Below, piece by piece: positions 22,782 through 33,640 of a stretch of 64,000 bases of DNA (positions are counted from its first letter, which is position 1; each line of letters starts with the position of its first letter). The stretch covers positions 28,501 through 92,500 of the forward strand of contig CAUYUJ010019260.1 of assembly GCA_963575745.1 (NCBI GenBank). The letters run 5' to 3'. Source of the DNA: Prorocentrum cordatum. Taxonomy: Eukaryota > Sar > Dinophyceae > Prorocentrales > Prorocentraceae. The notes under the pieces are model-generated. The model ran no database searches. It saw only the letters and a program-made list of their open reading frames with translations, and was not told the DNA's origin. The position numbers and the translations under genes are program-made.

Positions 22782-22826
22782 ATGTCGACCCAGGAGGTGA
22801 AGCTCTTTGGACGGTGGCCGTACGAG
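22782..22826 (+). CDS. RPS5: 40S ribosomal protein S5 (uS7), exon 1
   Basis: Encodes MSTQEVKLFGRWPYE. The VKLFGxW core followed by an aromatic/acidic pair is the conserved N-terminal signature of eukaryotic RPS5, a small-subunit protein at the mRNA exit (E-site) region and the homologue of bacterial S7. The ATG is preceded closely by a pyrimidine tract and AG. The exon ends after GAG; the intron begins GACGCG, a GA donor. Joined to exon 2 it gives ...WPYE|DVNV..., matching the family without gap. The segment after the junction in genomic DNA (GRSCSGDTALR...) no longer resembles RPS5, which fixes the exon end. Confidence 0.85.
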
Positions 22827-22924
22827 GACGCGGGTGGCCGAAGCTGCAGTGGCGACACGGCCCTACGGACAGTGTCTTGGGTCGGAGCGTTGGCGACGAG
22901 CAAAAGTGGCTCGGACGCGGAGAG

Positions 22925-22939
22925 GCCTTCTTAGAAGGC
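22925..22939. repeat. Palindrome GCCTTCTTAGAAGGC
   Basis: Perfect apart from the central base; the same palindrome occurs at 3006, 17336 and 17446, with an imperfect copy at 2924. This copy lies about 100 bp inside RPS5 intron 1. Confidence 0.8.
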
Positions 22940-22956
22940 AAGGGGCTGCGATGGGA

Positions 22957-24491
<1,535 letters not shown>

Positions 24492-25290
24492 CACGCCAGT
24501 CTCGCGCTGGCGGCACGCCGCGCTTTATGCTTCACTTGCGCATCCCCTTCCTTCGAACGGTCTGGAGAAGCTGTACGACCTCGCCCACCACGCACGCAGT
24601 GCTTTCCGCCTGGCGTGCGTACCATAGTCTTCGTCTGGTGGATGTGATGGCGCAGCGTTCGTATAAGCACACTGGTGTGCTGGCTCCCTTGGAGTTCCAA
24701 TTTGGGAACGTTCCACGGGCGGGGGTGGCGTGTGTGTTCTTCTGGAGAGTGTCCTTTGAAGGGCAGGAGCAACGATGGTGCTAGCGGGAATCGGGCAGCA
24801 GGGTGCGTGATCCAGGCGTCGAGCAGAGAGCATCGGTGCAGAATCTTTGATGCGTGCGCCGTGCCTGTTCTGAGAATCCGGCCACGCCCCCCTAAGGACT
24901 CCTGTCGACTTCTGTAGCCGTCTGCCGCTGGAGCTGACGCAGGTTTGCGTACCCCAGTCAGCTGCGTGTCCCTGTGTGCTGTTTGTCTTGTGGTTGGTCG
25001 GAACGGAGGACGGGGCGCTCCCTCTGTCAGTCCAGCCATGGAAATGTAATTTCTGGAGAAAGTGCTCCACCACTTTCATCTGTTTTTTGGTTGGTTGGTT
25101 GGTTGGTGTGTGTCCTTTCTGGAGCCGGGGACTGCGTAATGTTGATGCAGGATCTGCTACAAGACATACACACATGCACCCCTTTACATATTGTTCCTGG
25201 GCTTCAGGGGAGGGTGTCGTACGTAGATCACCACGAAAAGCTTACGATTTTATACACCGCCACCCTTCCCGAATGCACAGGCCAAGGTGG
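24492..25290. other. Intron DNA between GAT array and E2
   Basis: Unique-looking sequence with a short TTGG run at 25088-25106. No exon-like segment was recognised on either strand. Confidence 0.4.
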
Positions 25291-25295
25291 CCGCC

Positions 25296-25490
25296 TATGA
25301 ACTCATCAAAGCCCCCGAAGTCTCTGATGGCAATACGAATGAGAAACCATAATAACATCTGAGATGTTTTTCACCGCTGCTGGGATGACTTTAGGGCTCT
25401 GAAAAGGTTTATTGCCAAAGTGCAATGGTACGCTCGCTATGCTACAGTCATGCTCTGCACATTAACACGATGTACAGTGTATATCTCACA
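25296..25490 (-). repeat. E2 3' LTR
   Basis: 195 bp. Shares with 32392-32587 the words TATGAACT, ATCAAAGCCCC, GATGGCAATA, AACATCTGAGATGTTTT, CGCTGCTGGGATGACT, GTACGCTCGCTATGCTACAG and TATCTCACA. No clear polypurine tract abuts its inner side at 25491-25545 (the minus strand there reads GAAGGGAGGGCTTCTCC, about 30 bp away). Confidence 0.92.
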
Positions 25491-25741
25491 TCCTGAAATA
25501 GTAAAAAAGAAAGACAGAGGAGAAGCCCTCCCTTCAATATGAAATGTGGGATCTAAAACTCCACTGATAATCCTCTTCTGCACAAGCTTCAGAAACTGCA
25601 TAAACAAGCTGCGTAGATATGAAATGCAAATCTGCATCTGCAACCTGAACATGAAATGCACAAACTGCCTAAATATGGACTGCATAACTGGCAATACAAA
25701 CTGAGCGTAAAAATCATCTGAAGCTGCGCTGGTGTGTTGGC

Positions 25742-26740
25742 TCACTCACTGCAGCCCTTGGGGCTGTCGTCTGCTGCCTTGTTGTAGTCGTCCTGCCGCT
25801 CGCTGGGCTCGGTCGTTTCTACTGAAACTTCGCCTGCACTCTTGAACCCATTCATCTTGTGACCAAACCGCCACTGATTTCCTTGCAAACGGTAGGTGGC
25901 CATACTCTGTACGCCGACCGTCCGCCGTCGCACCTGCTTGTGGTTATTGCTTGTCTTCTTGAGGTGGATGGTCGTCTCCTTGTCGATGCTGGTCGTCGCT
26001 GTCTCCTCGGTCGTCTCGCGCTTGTTGCTGGTCTCGGTCTGGTACTTCACACTGGAGTCGTCTCGATGCTCCACAAACTCTCGCAATACATAGTAGACTG
26101 CTGGAACTGCCACTGCCATTCCAACCATTGTAAATGTGAATAAACTGCCAACTTCATGAGTGGTGATCTCGCCTTAGTAGCTGATGACGTCTCCATCTTA
26201 CTCTTCCTGAGGATCTCCTGTCGTTCCTCCTTAGTCTTCTTCTTGGCTTCCGTATAGGTAGAGTCGTGCTGTAGCTGAAGTCGTCCTGCTCGAAGTCTGC
26301 CTGCGAAGAGCTGCCTTGCCGCTAACTTCGTGAGACCATCCGCATACTGCCGTTCTGATGAGACCCACTTCCATTGCGTCTGTGTAGCCTTAATTCGTTC
26401 TCGTAGTGCCAATACCTCGATGCTGGTGCGCTTGTCCTGGAAGTTGGTGATACTCTCCTTCTTGGCTGCGTCGTAGAGCGCCTTCGCGTCGATCACGATT
26501 GCTGACTCCTGCGTAGTGAGTGCTCTCGTCAATGTTGACGTTCACGTTGTCGTAGATGAGGGCTGCCCAGAATCGCTTCGGAAATTCTAGTGCGTCCATG
26601 CCTGCTGCCGCTGCTTGGGATTCTGCATGTAGTGATAACCTGGCTAGTCTCGTCAACTTGAAAGACTTCCAATCAACAACGCAGAAATTTGAATCCTCGC
26701 CGTCAAGTACTTTCGAATGACATGCCATGATCACATACCC
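25742..26740 (-). pseudogene. E2 RNase H and C-terminal tail
   Basis: Two overlapping minus-strand pieces. 26390-26734 gives FCVVDWKSFKLTRLARLSLH and AESQAAAAG, the block with the first catalytic D and the E of copia RNase H. 26047-26532 gives IVIDAKALYDAAKKE (the next catalytic D) and WKWVSSERQYADGLTKLAAR, the diagnostic A-D-x-L-T-K tail. The two are joined by a frameshift near 26530. A basic, hydrophobic tail follows to 25742, ending in an unusual C-terminal extension with a possible membrane-like segment (LEWQWQFQ...), of unknown role. Confidence 0.8.
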
Positions 26741-26770
26741 TCCTTGACTAGATCCGTCTTGTCGTACTTC

Positions 26771-27780
26771 CTAAGCTGCGTCCGTCATCGCCACGAGCTC
26801 GATGTCGCTGACCTTGCCAATCTTCCTCATTTTGAGGCCGACCTCCGCGTTCTGCTTGTAGAGCCTTAGCGTCTTCTTTACCTCTCTTGCTGTCGCCACT
26901 GTCGCCTTTGGAAGCTGCCCTTGGTGAATGCTGACCGATGCTGACGTGTGTGGGCATGTCTGCGCACTTGGCCACTGTAGAGCTCCTAGTAGTCCTCGAA
27001 GCTGGCGTATCTCCTTCGGCGTGAGTAGTCGGTCGTTGTTGCCGTCCTTCTGATCAATCGTGATCGGTTTGAGGTTGGAGGCGTAGGACTGCATCTTGAT
27101 GTTGATCTCAGTGCCGTTGGAGTGCTTGTTGCCCAGTGAGTGGTCTGGTGTAGGTCCGATCCGCAATACTCCATCTTGTCATCCTCTAACCACTTCCAAA
27201 ACTTGAATTTGCTCTTGACTGCTTCCATAATGTTGCTGTAGTTGCTGCCGGGCCTGCGACCTCCTCCTCCGAGCATGTCGTCTACGTAGACTAGGATAAC
27301 TGCGTCGCAGCTACCGTCCTTATGGTAGCTAACGAAAAGACATGGGTCCAGGGGGTGCTGCTTGAGTCCGCTGGCCTTGAGGTCGTCAACTGCTCATTGC
27401 CACCAACGTCGTGGTGCGTCCACTTGTCCGTACATAGGCTTGATCAACTTCATGAGCGTGTCCGGTTCGATGCCCATGAGGTCTGGTGCGTCTTGTGGTA
27501 CTTTGGCGTAGAGTACTCGTTCTCGCGGCCGTCCTAGTAGAAATGCGGTTGCCACGTCTGCTGTCCACAGTCTCCATCCCTTGTTTGCTGCCAGTAACGT
27601 AGCCAACTGACGTCCTAATCGAGAAGCCGTAGGTGATGCTGTCGGTACCTTGCCGTCGAGTGCGTCTGGGTCGTTAAAGCCTTGTATCACCAAACGTGCC
27701 TTGGCCCTCGGTGTGCCGTCGTCGTTCTTGGTCCACTTCAGTACCTTACCCACTTGGCCTTCAGGATGCACTTGGTGTCT
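26771..27780 (-). pseudogene. E2 reverse transcriptase
   Basis: 27394-27771 encodes KARLVIQGFNDPD, then LWTADVATAFLLGRPRERVL (first catalytic Asp in TADVATAF) and KLIKPMYGQVDAPRRWW, the expected landmarks in order. A frameshift follows; the minus strand at 27265-27300 reads AVILVYVDDMLGGG, with an intact YVDD at 27277-27288. 26771-27166 carries the thumb/connection part (LLTPKEIRQLRGLLGALQW). The catalytic residues are kept but the frame is broken at least twice. Confidence 0.85.
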
Positions 27781-28423
27781 TCGTCTCCGGTAGGCTTATG
27801 AAACTCCAAACTTCATTTCCGAAAAGCTCCTCAAGCTTCTTCCGCTTGCCATCCATGAATGCTGCTCGCTCGTGTGGTGTCATGGTCCTGGTACTGATCT
27901 CGGCGTAGATGTCGTTGATCTTGGCGTCGTTGCCGTCGAACTCCCATCCGAATGGTAGGTCCTTGTCCTCTAGCATGAGCTGCATGGCTGCGAGCTCGTC
28001 GTCTGCGCTGTCGTCTCCCACTGGCTGAGACTCTGCCGTTGGTACTGATAACGGTGGTCCTCCTCCAGGTCGGGTAAGGATGGAAGTTTCTGCTGCGTCC
28101 AATCGCCTGCGACTCTCATTTAACTCCGAACTCGCCGTAGCAGATGCTGGAGCCGGTGTTAGTGCGGGTCCCAACGTAACTGGTGCTGGTATTGGTGGTA
28201 GCAGCTGAACTGGAGGTGGTGGTGACCGTGTCTGCGTGGGTGGTGGAGTCGTTGACTGTGCTGGTGATCCCATCGGCTGAGGTGGGGGTGTCGGTGGTAT
28301 TGGTGCTTGATCTGGTTGTTCTTCACTTGGCTGTCTCTCCTGTTGAGGTGTGCCGGGGACGTCCATCTGCTCGTCCTCTGTAGTGCTGGGTATCCCTGGA
28401 CTAGGGGAAGGTGGTGATGCCAT
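27761..28423 (-). pseudogene. E2 integrase-RT linker and RT N-terminus
   Basis: A proline/glutamine-rich linker (PPTPPPQPMGSPAQ...) of the kind usual between integrase and RT in copia elements, followed by MTPHERAAFMDGKRKKLEEL and FGNEVWSF, the start of the RT domain. It overlaps the next piece by a frame change at about 27765. Confidence 0.7.
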
Positions 28424-29300
28424 CTCCGTTGTTGCCGTCGTAGCAGTGCACGTCGTAGTTTGGCCGAGGCGTCCGCCTTCATAAACGCTGATGCTCTCAT
28501 TGATCGTCGCTCAAGTACGTTCTTGAAGTCCTCGTCCTCCTTCATCCGGTACAGGGTCGCGGGTGAGAACTTGTCGCTGGAGTTGGTCGTGGTAATAGTC
28601 GGATCCATTCCCCAAACCCACTGGCATGGTGAATAGCCCTTTGTGAAAGCCAACCGATTGATCTGATGTGGTACATAAATACAAGCCTCCGTAATCAAAT
28701 CCTCCGTGATAGCCGTCCGGGCGCCACTGCCCCTCGAACAACCTGATGCCGACGTTCCACCACTCCTAAACTGGAATGCGCCTCGCCTGCTGCAATAATG
28801 ATCGAAATGCTATGCTGTTCTAAAAACTGTGTAAAATGATCTGAAGCAAAACCTGAACCATCGTCTGTCCGCAATTCTCCCATGGGTCCAAATTGCCCGA
28901 TCCTGCCACGCTCAACTGCCTTGATAAGCTCCTCTGCCTTCTCGGTCTTGATGGTACGTAGTGCACAGTAGCGCGTGGCCCCGTCTATCATAGAAAGAAC
29001 TGCCGTCTTGCCGGTGATATTCTTGATCCAGAAGACGTCCGTGTAGACGATCTCGTTAATTTGTGGTGGCCTGCTTCGCTGACGCATTGGGTGCTTTTGG
29101 TGGACCTTGTCTGGCCATGCAGTGTTCACACCGATACTCCGATGCACACTGTAGGATGTTGTCCTGGGTGCCTGCCTGTTGAAGTAGACGATGCAGTACT
29201 GCTGGGTTGGGGTGTCCCATGCTCCGGTGAAGCCTCTTGACGAAGCGTAGTGCCTCCGTGCCGTACTGCTCTCGTAGTCGTGCGTGCTGGTGAGCTTCAC
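28159..29300 (-). pseudogene. E2 integrase core and C-terminal region
   Basis: 28695-29300 contains EIVYTDVFWIKNITGKTAVL, SMIDGATRYCALRTIK, LRTDDGSGFASDHFTQFL and SLGVVERRHQVVRG: the three catalytic acidic residues of the DDE core are visible (TDVF, RTDDG, VVERRH). After a frame change near 28700 the plus-one piece 28159-28698 reads ITEACIYVPHQINRLAF and YSPCQWVWGMDP, then SPATLYRMKEDEDFKNVLER, the tail that follows the core. The zinc-binding HHCC part lies just upstream (29110-29245). Confidence 0.85.
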
Positions 29301-30003
29301 GACTGCAATCCGAGTGCTCGGGTTTGGTACCCTCCTCCGATTGCGTTGAGTCCTCCGCTGCGTAGGTCCTTGATCTCGGGCTCGACCATGACTTGCGCCA
29401 TCGTGCCATCGTCGCTGCTAGGATGAACGGGTAGTCCTCGGCAGGTTTGGTGAGCTTCTGTCCCTCCAGTAGGTCGTGTCCATGTGATCGGTCGCATCGC
29501 TCGCTGAGTACTGCTGCCATGAGCTTCTTGGTCGTCTTAAGTGTCGTCGGTTTCTTGACCATGTTCGTGCTGCCCTCGATCGCATGCCCGTACATGCACT
29601 GGTCGAACGTGCTGTGTTCGCCGTATAGGCGGCTGAACGCCACGGTATGCAGCTGTATGTTCGATGTGAGCATGTCGCCCTCCCTGTTGCTGTGTGCGAT
29701 ACATCTTGGCATCTTGGCCACAAACTGTAGATGTACTCGATGATGCCATTCTCGCAGCTCGGTGAGGTACTCCTTCCAACCGGGGTGCTGGTGGATGTTG
29801 AGCTCCTGCATATTGGACCATGGTCCGCACATTGGTGACAGATGAACCTCCTCTGGCTGCTCCTCCGTCAGCTTCTTGAGGAATGCCTTCTGATGATCCT
29901 CCTTTGCGAAATCCCAACCTGTATTGAGCCCAAACGTTTCCACGCGTGCTCCTAAATCTCGTAGTGCTTGTGAATGTCTGGCCTCTCCAGCGTAGACTTC
30001 CAT
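29056..30003 (-). CDS. E2 methyltransferase-like domain and integrase zinc domain
   Basis: An open stretch without stops. Residues from the Met at 30003 read MEVYAGEARHSQALRDLGAR, then LNTGWDFAKEDHQKAFL, then VHLSPMCGPWSNMQELN (29818-29845), later STFDQCMYGHAIEGS and a tail HGHDLLEG. The E-V-Y/F-A-G-x-x-x-x-S start, the G-W-D-F turn and the S-P-x-C-G-P-W-S loop resemble motifs I and IV (P-C-Q region) of cytosine-C5 methyltransferases; no full set of motifs is seen. It is followed by HRSMGHPNPAVLHRLL and YRCEHCMARQ, the HHCC zinc finger of integrase. A catalytic role is not shown. Confidence 0.6.
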   Translation of the reverse strand: MEVYAGEARHSQALRDLGARVETFGLNTGWDFAKEDHQKAFLKKLTEEQPEEVHLSPMCGPWSNMQELNIHQHPGWKEYLTELREWHHRVHLQFVAKMPRCIAHSNREGDMLTSNIQLHTVAFSRLYGEHSTFDQCMYGHAIEGSTNMVKKPTTLKTTKKLMAAVLSERCDRSHGHDLLEGQKLTKPAEDYPFILAATMARWRKSWSSPRSRTYAAEDSTQSEEGTKPEHSDCSREAHQHARLREQYGTEALRFVKRLHRSMGHPNPAVLHRLLQQAGTQDNILQCASEYRCEHCMARQGPPKAPNASAKQATTN

Positions 30004-30083
30004 ATCGTCCGTCTCGTAGTACACCGTTGGTGAGCTGCCCTCCTCATGGTCTGTAGGTACTGCTCGCTGGCATGCTTCACGGC

Positions 30084-31298
30084 TCAGTCGATCTTCTGAA
30101 CGAAATTGGGCGAAATTTGCTGGATGCCGTTGTCGGGGTCGTCGTCGGTGCTGAAGTTGACCTCGTCCGTCGTGGGTGATAGTAGGCACCTGCATGGCTC
30201 CGAACACGTGGTGTCGACTGGCTCGATGGCTGTCGTAGTGAAGCACAGGTTGCCACATGAGGAATGCTGCTGACACTGCCACTGCTTCATGTAGGCTTTG
30301 CAGCAACTTACTTCTACTACGCGTCGGGAACAGCCTTCCGTGTGAGGTCGCCGTTGTAGTTGCTCCCACTGCTCGCCGTCCTCGCTGGAGTCCGCCAGGT
30401 AGGCGTTGTCCAGAAACTCTAGGCCGCTCATGGTCTCGTTGCTGGGGTCCAGGAAATGCGCTGCATCGACGGGCTCGTACTCGAAGTCGTTCGTGTGGTG
30501 ACTCGTTTTCCCGTCCAACTCCTCTAGTAGGTCCACCGTGTAGTGTCCTTGAGGTGATAGCGTTGCTGCCTCGAAGTCGCCGCCGTTCCACGCAACTGTC
30601 TGCTTGGCGTAGTCGACCTGGACTCCGAACACTTCCAGCAACGGCCTGGGGAATAGGATGGGCGTGCGTCCCGGTACCACGTAGATGTAGAGCGTGCCTG
30701 ACTTCTGCTTGAGGCTGGCTGGTATTGTGCCACACCACTGCGCACATTCGATCTTGCCGTTGCCGAACCGAAATGACCGTCGGCACTTGTAGAACCTGAG
30801 GTCCTCGATGGGATAACCCTTCTGCTTGCAGTCCCTCACGTAGTCCTTGGCCGTCTCTGAGCTGGACATGAGCGTCGTCGCTCCACAGTCCATGACTCCG
30901 TTGCTGGCTGGTATTGCGCTGGTGTTGGCCTTGCTATGACACTTGTCGTCCCAGTAGACCTCATCGACCATCAAGCTGTCGTCGGTGCGGAACCGCTTCT
31001 TGTTGGGTGGCTCGGTGCAGTCCCCAGCCCAGTGGCCGGGCTTGCCGCATCGTAGACAGTTGGCCGATGGTGCTGATGTGGGTGCTGGCCTCGTAGCTGC
31101 CCTTGCCCTTCCGATTGGGTCCGCTACCGTAGGTCGTGGTCTGCTGTACGCGCCTGGAGGTGATGATCCTTTTGGGCTGCCCTTTCGTCCTTTGGACTTG
31201 CCGCGTCCTTTGGTACCTTTGCTGCTTGACTGGCCTCGTCTGTGTGAACCTCCTGCTGATGCTGCGGCCGAACCTGAGCTTCCGCCTACCATCGGCAC
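30084..31298 (-). CDS. E2 zinc knuckle and protease
   Basis: 404 residues open. The N-terminal ~70 residues are basic and Gly/Ser/Lys-rich (nucleic-acid binding). CLRCGKPGHWAGDC is a perfect CX2CX4HX4C zinc knuckle (about 31020-31062). MDCGATTLMSS near 30865-30900 is the aspartic protease site, with D-C-G-A in place of the usual D-S/T-G-A. LYIYVVPGRTPILFPRPLLE and FGVQVDY match the flap and C-terminal strands. The end of the frame (from about 30290) is no longer family-like and overlaps the following piece in another frame, so a frameshift lies near 30350. Confidence 0.85.
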   Translation of the reverse strand: MPMVGGSSGSAAASAGGSHRRGQSSSKGTKGRGKSKGRKGSPKGSSPPGAYSRPRPTVADPIGRARAATRPAPTSAPSANCLRCGKPGHWAGDCTEPPNKKRFRTDDSLMVDEVYWDDKCHSKANTSAIPASNGVMDCGATTLMSSSETAKDYVRDCKQKGYPIEDLRFYKCRRSFRFGNGKIECAQWCGTIPASLKQKSGTLYIYVVPGRTPILFPRPLLEVFGVQVDYAKQTVAWNGGDFEAATLSPQGHYTVDLLEELDGKTSHHTNDFEYEPVDAAHFLDPSNETMSGLEFLDNAYLADSSEDGEQWEQLQRRPHTEGCSRRVVEVSCCKAYMKQWQCQQHSSCGNLCFTTTAIEPVDTTCSEPCRCLLSPTTDEVNFSTDDDPDNGIQQISPNFVQKID

Positions 31299-31319
31299 TA
31301 CCGGTTAGAAACCGCGTGC

Positions 31320-31620
31320 TAGCTTCAGGTCGTTGAACCGCTTCCTGGCGTCCGCGTAGGCCGCGTAGACTTCGTCGTACTCGCCTGGGTCGAGCTCTTG
31401 AGCTGTGTTGGGGTTGCGCTGGTAATAGCTCTCGTCGCAGTCGTACCAGGTCTCGTCATCCTCCGCCCAGTACGTCTGGTCGTCGTCGTCTGGCTCGTCC
31501 TCTGGCTCGCCAGTGTAGAACTCCTCATCATAGTACTCTGCTGTGTCCTCGTCGACGTAATACTGCTTCCGTGCGTGATTCGGCTCGTGTATGATACTCT
31601 CCTGCCCGAACGTTGTCTCT
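31320..31620 (-). pseudogene. E2 Gag acidic region
   Basis: One minus-strand frame reads an extremely acidic, tyrosine-rich segment (YYDEEFYTGEPEDEPDDDDQ) between the helical Gag and the basic zinc-knuckle part, broken by stops at both ends. Thr/Arg-rich readings of the same DNA in the other frame are shadows. Confidence 0.55.
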
Positions 31621-32139
31621 TACGCCTCGGTAACCTTCTCCTGTGTGATATCCTTACCCACTACCGACATGATGACCGCCTTCTGGTCCGCGCTGTATCC
31701 TCCTCGTGGTAGTGTGAGCCAGCCTCGGACCTTCGCCGGCAGCTCGATGTCGTGCGTCCTGAGCTTGCGCTCTGCAGCGCGCACTCGTGAGATGTAGGTG
31801 AACAGCGTCTTGCCCTTGTACCGCTTGAGCTTGAACAAGTACTCAAAGTCGTTTGCGAGCTCCGTCCTATCGTCCATCTTGAAAATATTCCGTAATCTGG
31901 CCATGAGCTGCTTCGCCGCGTTGGGCTTGATGAGCTCGTCTGCTCAGAGATCCTCCACTTCGTCCCAAGCTTCGCCTGTGAGACCTGCGCTGAGCATGAA
32001 AGCCGCTTCGCCCTCCTTCTTCTCCAATGTTCTTAATGAAAATCATCGCCCGCTTCTCGTATTCTTTCCATTTGCTGAGCGTGCCGTCGAACTGTGGAAC
32101 TCCTCGCTCGGGTAGCATGTCCGCCATCGGCTGAGACAT
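31620..32139 (-). pseudogene. E2 Gag helical region
   Basis: Starts at ATG 32139-32137 (MSQPMADMLPERGVPQFDGT), 250 bp inside the 5' LTR, and continues LSKWKEYEKRAMIFIKN, where a frameshift near 32037 occurs. It resumes as LMARLRNIFKMDDRTELAND and KLKRYKGKTLFTYISRVRAA to a stop at 31620. FDG-x-x-x-x-W followed by a helical block with R-x-x-x-x-R-L is typical of Gag from copia-like elements. The upstream in-frame segment (to 32472) runs through LTR DNA and is probably untranslated leader. Confidence 0.65.
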
Positions 32140-32371
32140 TGTGCTGAACTGAAACTGCAAGGGGTTGGTGTCCGACGCGTGCTGCACGAAATCGAAGCTG
32201 CCCCGTTCTGTGCGATCAACTGTGAGATCGGCTGTGAAATCAAAGGTGGACTCTGACGAGAAACTGACCAGGCGGTCTATGAGATCCGCCGCTGGGTCGA
32301 AGCTTTGGGAGGTGGCGACGAAATCAGGAGACTTGCTGCCGAGATATGGAAGGTCGAAGCGTGAGCCTGGC

Positions 32372-32391
32372 TGACCAGGCTCCGCTACCAA
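32372..32391 (-). promoter_or_regulatory. E2 candidate primer-binding site
   Basis: Minus strand reads TTGGTAGCGGAGCCTGGTCA directly after the 5' LTR. TGGTAGC is complementary to the ...GCUACCA 3' end common to eukaryotic initiator methionine tRNAs. The same 13 bases (TTGGTAGCGGAGC) abut the 5' LTR of E3. Confidence 0.8.
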
Positions 32392-32587
32392 TATGAACTT
32401 ATCAAAGCCCCAGAAGTTTTTGATGGCAATAAGAATGAGAAACCGTAACAACATCTGAGATGTTTTCCACACCGCTGCTGGGATGACTCAAGGGCCCTAA
32501 AAAGGTTTGGGCCAAGGTGCAATTGTACGCTCGCTATGCTACAGTCATGCTCTGCGCAATAACACGATATACAGCGCATATCTCACA
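32392..32587 (-). repeat. E2 5' LTR
   Basis: 196 bp, the partner of 25296-25490. The divergence of roughly 13% counted by eye indicates an old insertion. The outer side is followed by CCGCC (32588-32592), the target duplication. Confidence 0.92.
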
Positions 32588-32795
32588 CCGCCGGGTGTCT
32601 TCGTACAACTTTTTTGTGGCCTAAAGGAAGTACTTCACCGTGCAGCACCTGCCCCCCAGTATGCTGTACATTTTCTTGAGTCGGCAGCGAACGGTCTTCT
32701 CACGATGCATCTAACGGGGAGGAGGTGCATAGAGGCGGGCCCTCACAGCTGCGGCGGACAACTCGCCTTTCCTTAATCTCGGTGTCTGCAGAGAG

Positions 32796-32843
32796 GATGT
32801 TAACGTCACGGACTTGAGTTTGGTGGACTACATTGCCGTCAAG
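32796..32843 (+). CDS. RPS5: 40S ribosomal protein S5 (uS7), exon 2
   Basis: Sixteen codons, DVNVTDLSLVDYIAVK. D-V-x-V/I-x-D-I/L-S-L-x-D-Y-I-A-V-K is a near-invariant block of eukaryotic RPS5 directly after the KLFGxW signature of exon 1. Boundaries: AGAGAG|GAT upstream and GTCAAG|GTT downstream, both AG|G and phase 0. The donor is GT. It sits 200 bp beyond the right target duplication of E2; there is no other readable homology in the 200 bp between. Too short to stand out by itself; the identification depends on collinearity with exons 1, 3 and 4. Confidence 0.88.
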
Positions 32844-33062
32844 GTTTCGGGCTGCCCAGCTATTGCATATCTATCTTTGTCGGTACTTCTCATCGAAGCA
32901 GCAGGATTGCATGTTTTCTTTGCTTCAGGTCTCATTATGGTCCCATCTTGCTGAGTGTGGCCTGCGCTTGACCAGCTCTAGTAACCCACAGCGTGGTGTG
33001 GGGACGGCTCCTGTGTCACCTTGGACGCCGACTGTTGGTCGTCTGCTCTTTTTTGTTTTTTT

Positions 33063-33112
33063 TTTTCTCTCTCTCTCTCTCTCTCTCTCCCGCTCTCTGT
33101 TTCTCCACCTCG

Positions 33113-33143
<31 letters not shown>

Positions 33144-33152
33144 TCTCGTTTG
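33063..33152. repeat. (CT)n microsatellite
   Basis: CTCTCT runs with two short interruptions. Confidence 0.95.
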
Positions 33153-33389
33153 TTCTTTTCTCGTTACCTCTCGTGCTGCTTTCCTTTTTGCTTGCTCCCC
33201 CTGGCGCTTCTTGCCTGAGTTTCGTTCAGTTTCCGTACAGAAGGCCTACCGCGCCCATGCACGAACAGGTCAGGTCCGAAGTTGCCCGATGCAGTCTGGT
33301 AGACCGAGGTGAGGTCTATGCGCTGGGCGCGAGTTGGCTTCGTATATCTAGCGGCCTTCTGCCCATCCCGCCACCGTGTCTAGGTCGTG

Positions 33390-33640
33390 GACCAGAGGTC
33401 TTTGAGGGGTCTCTTTGGGCCACTTGCGAGGCCTCCTCCTGGGCCGTCTCGGAGTGTTCTTTGGGGCGTCTCGGGGGCCTCTTGGAGGCCTCTCGTGTCT
33501 TCCTGTCTTCCTGGAGACTAGGTCGTGCTCCCCCTCCTGGCTCGTCTTGGGAGCCTCAAGTACTCCTCTTGGGGGCCGTCTTAAGGCGCTCTCATGGACC
33601 TCTTGGGCTGCCTTGGGCGCTCCCTGGGTCTACGGGGCCG
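33390..33640. repeat. CTTGGGGCCTC-type minisatellite
   Basis: Imperfect short units such as TTGGGGCGTCTCGGGGGCCT; same family and orientation as at 2036 and 37222. Confidence 0.65.

Larger units (their letters stand above)
25296..32587 (-). mobile_element. E2: Ty1/copia LTR retrotransposon, antisense in RPS5 intron 1
   Basis: Bounded by two ~195-bp direct repeats (25296-25490 and 32392-32587; about 87% identical by eye) and by the 5-bp target duplication CCGCC at 25291-25295 and 32588-32592. Read on the minus strand, each LTR runs from TGTGAGATA to GAGTTCATA. Directly inside the 5' LTR is TTGGTAGCGGAGC, a candidate primer-binding site. Coding order gag, zinc knuckle, protease, extra domain, integrase, RT, RNase H fixes it as Ty1/copia. 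Frameshifts and stops break every long domain, so it is a dead copy. Confidence 0.93.
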
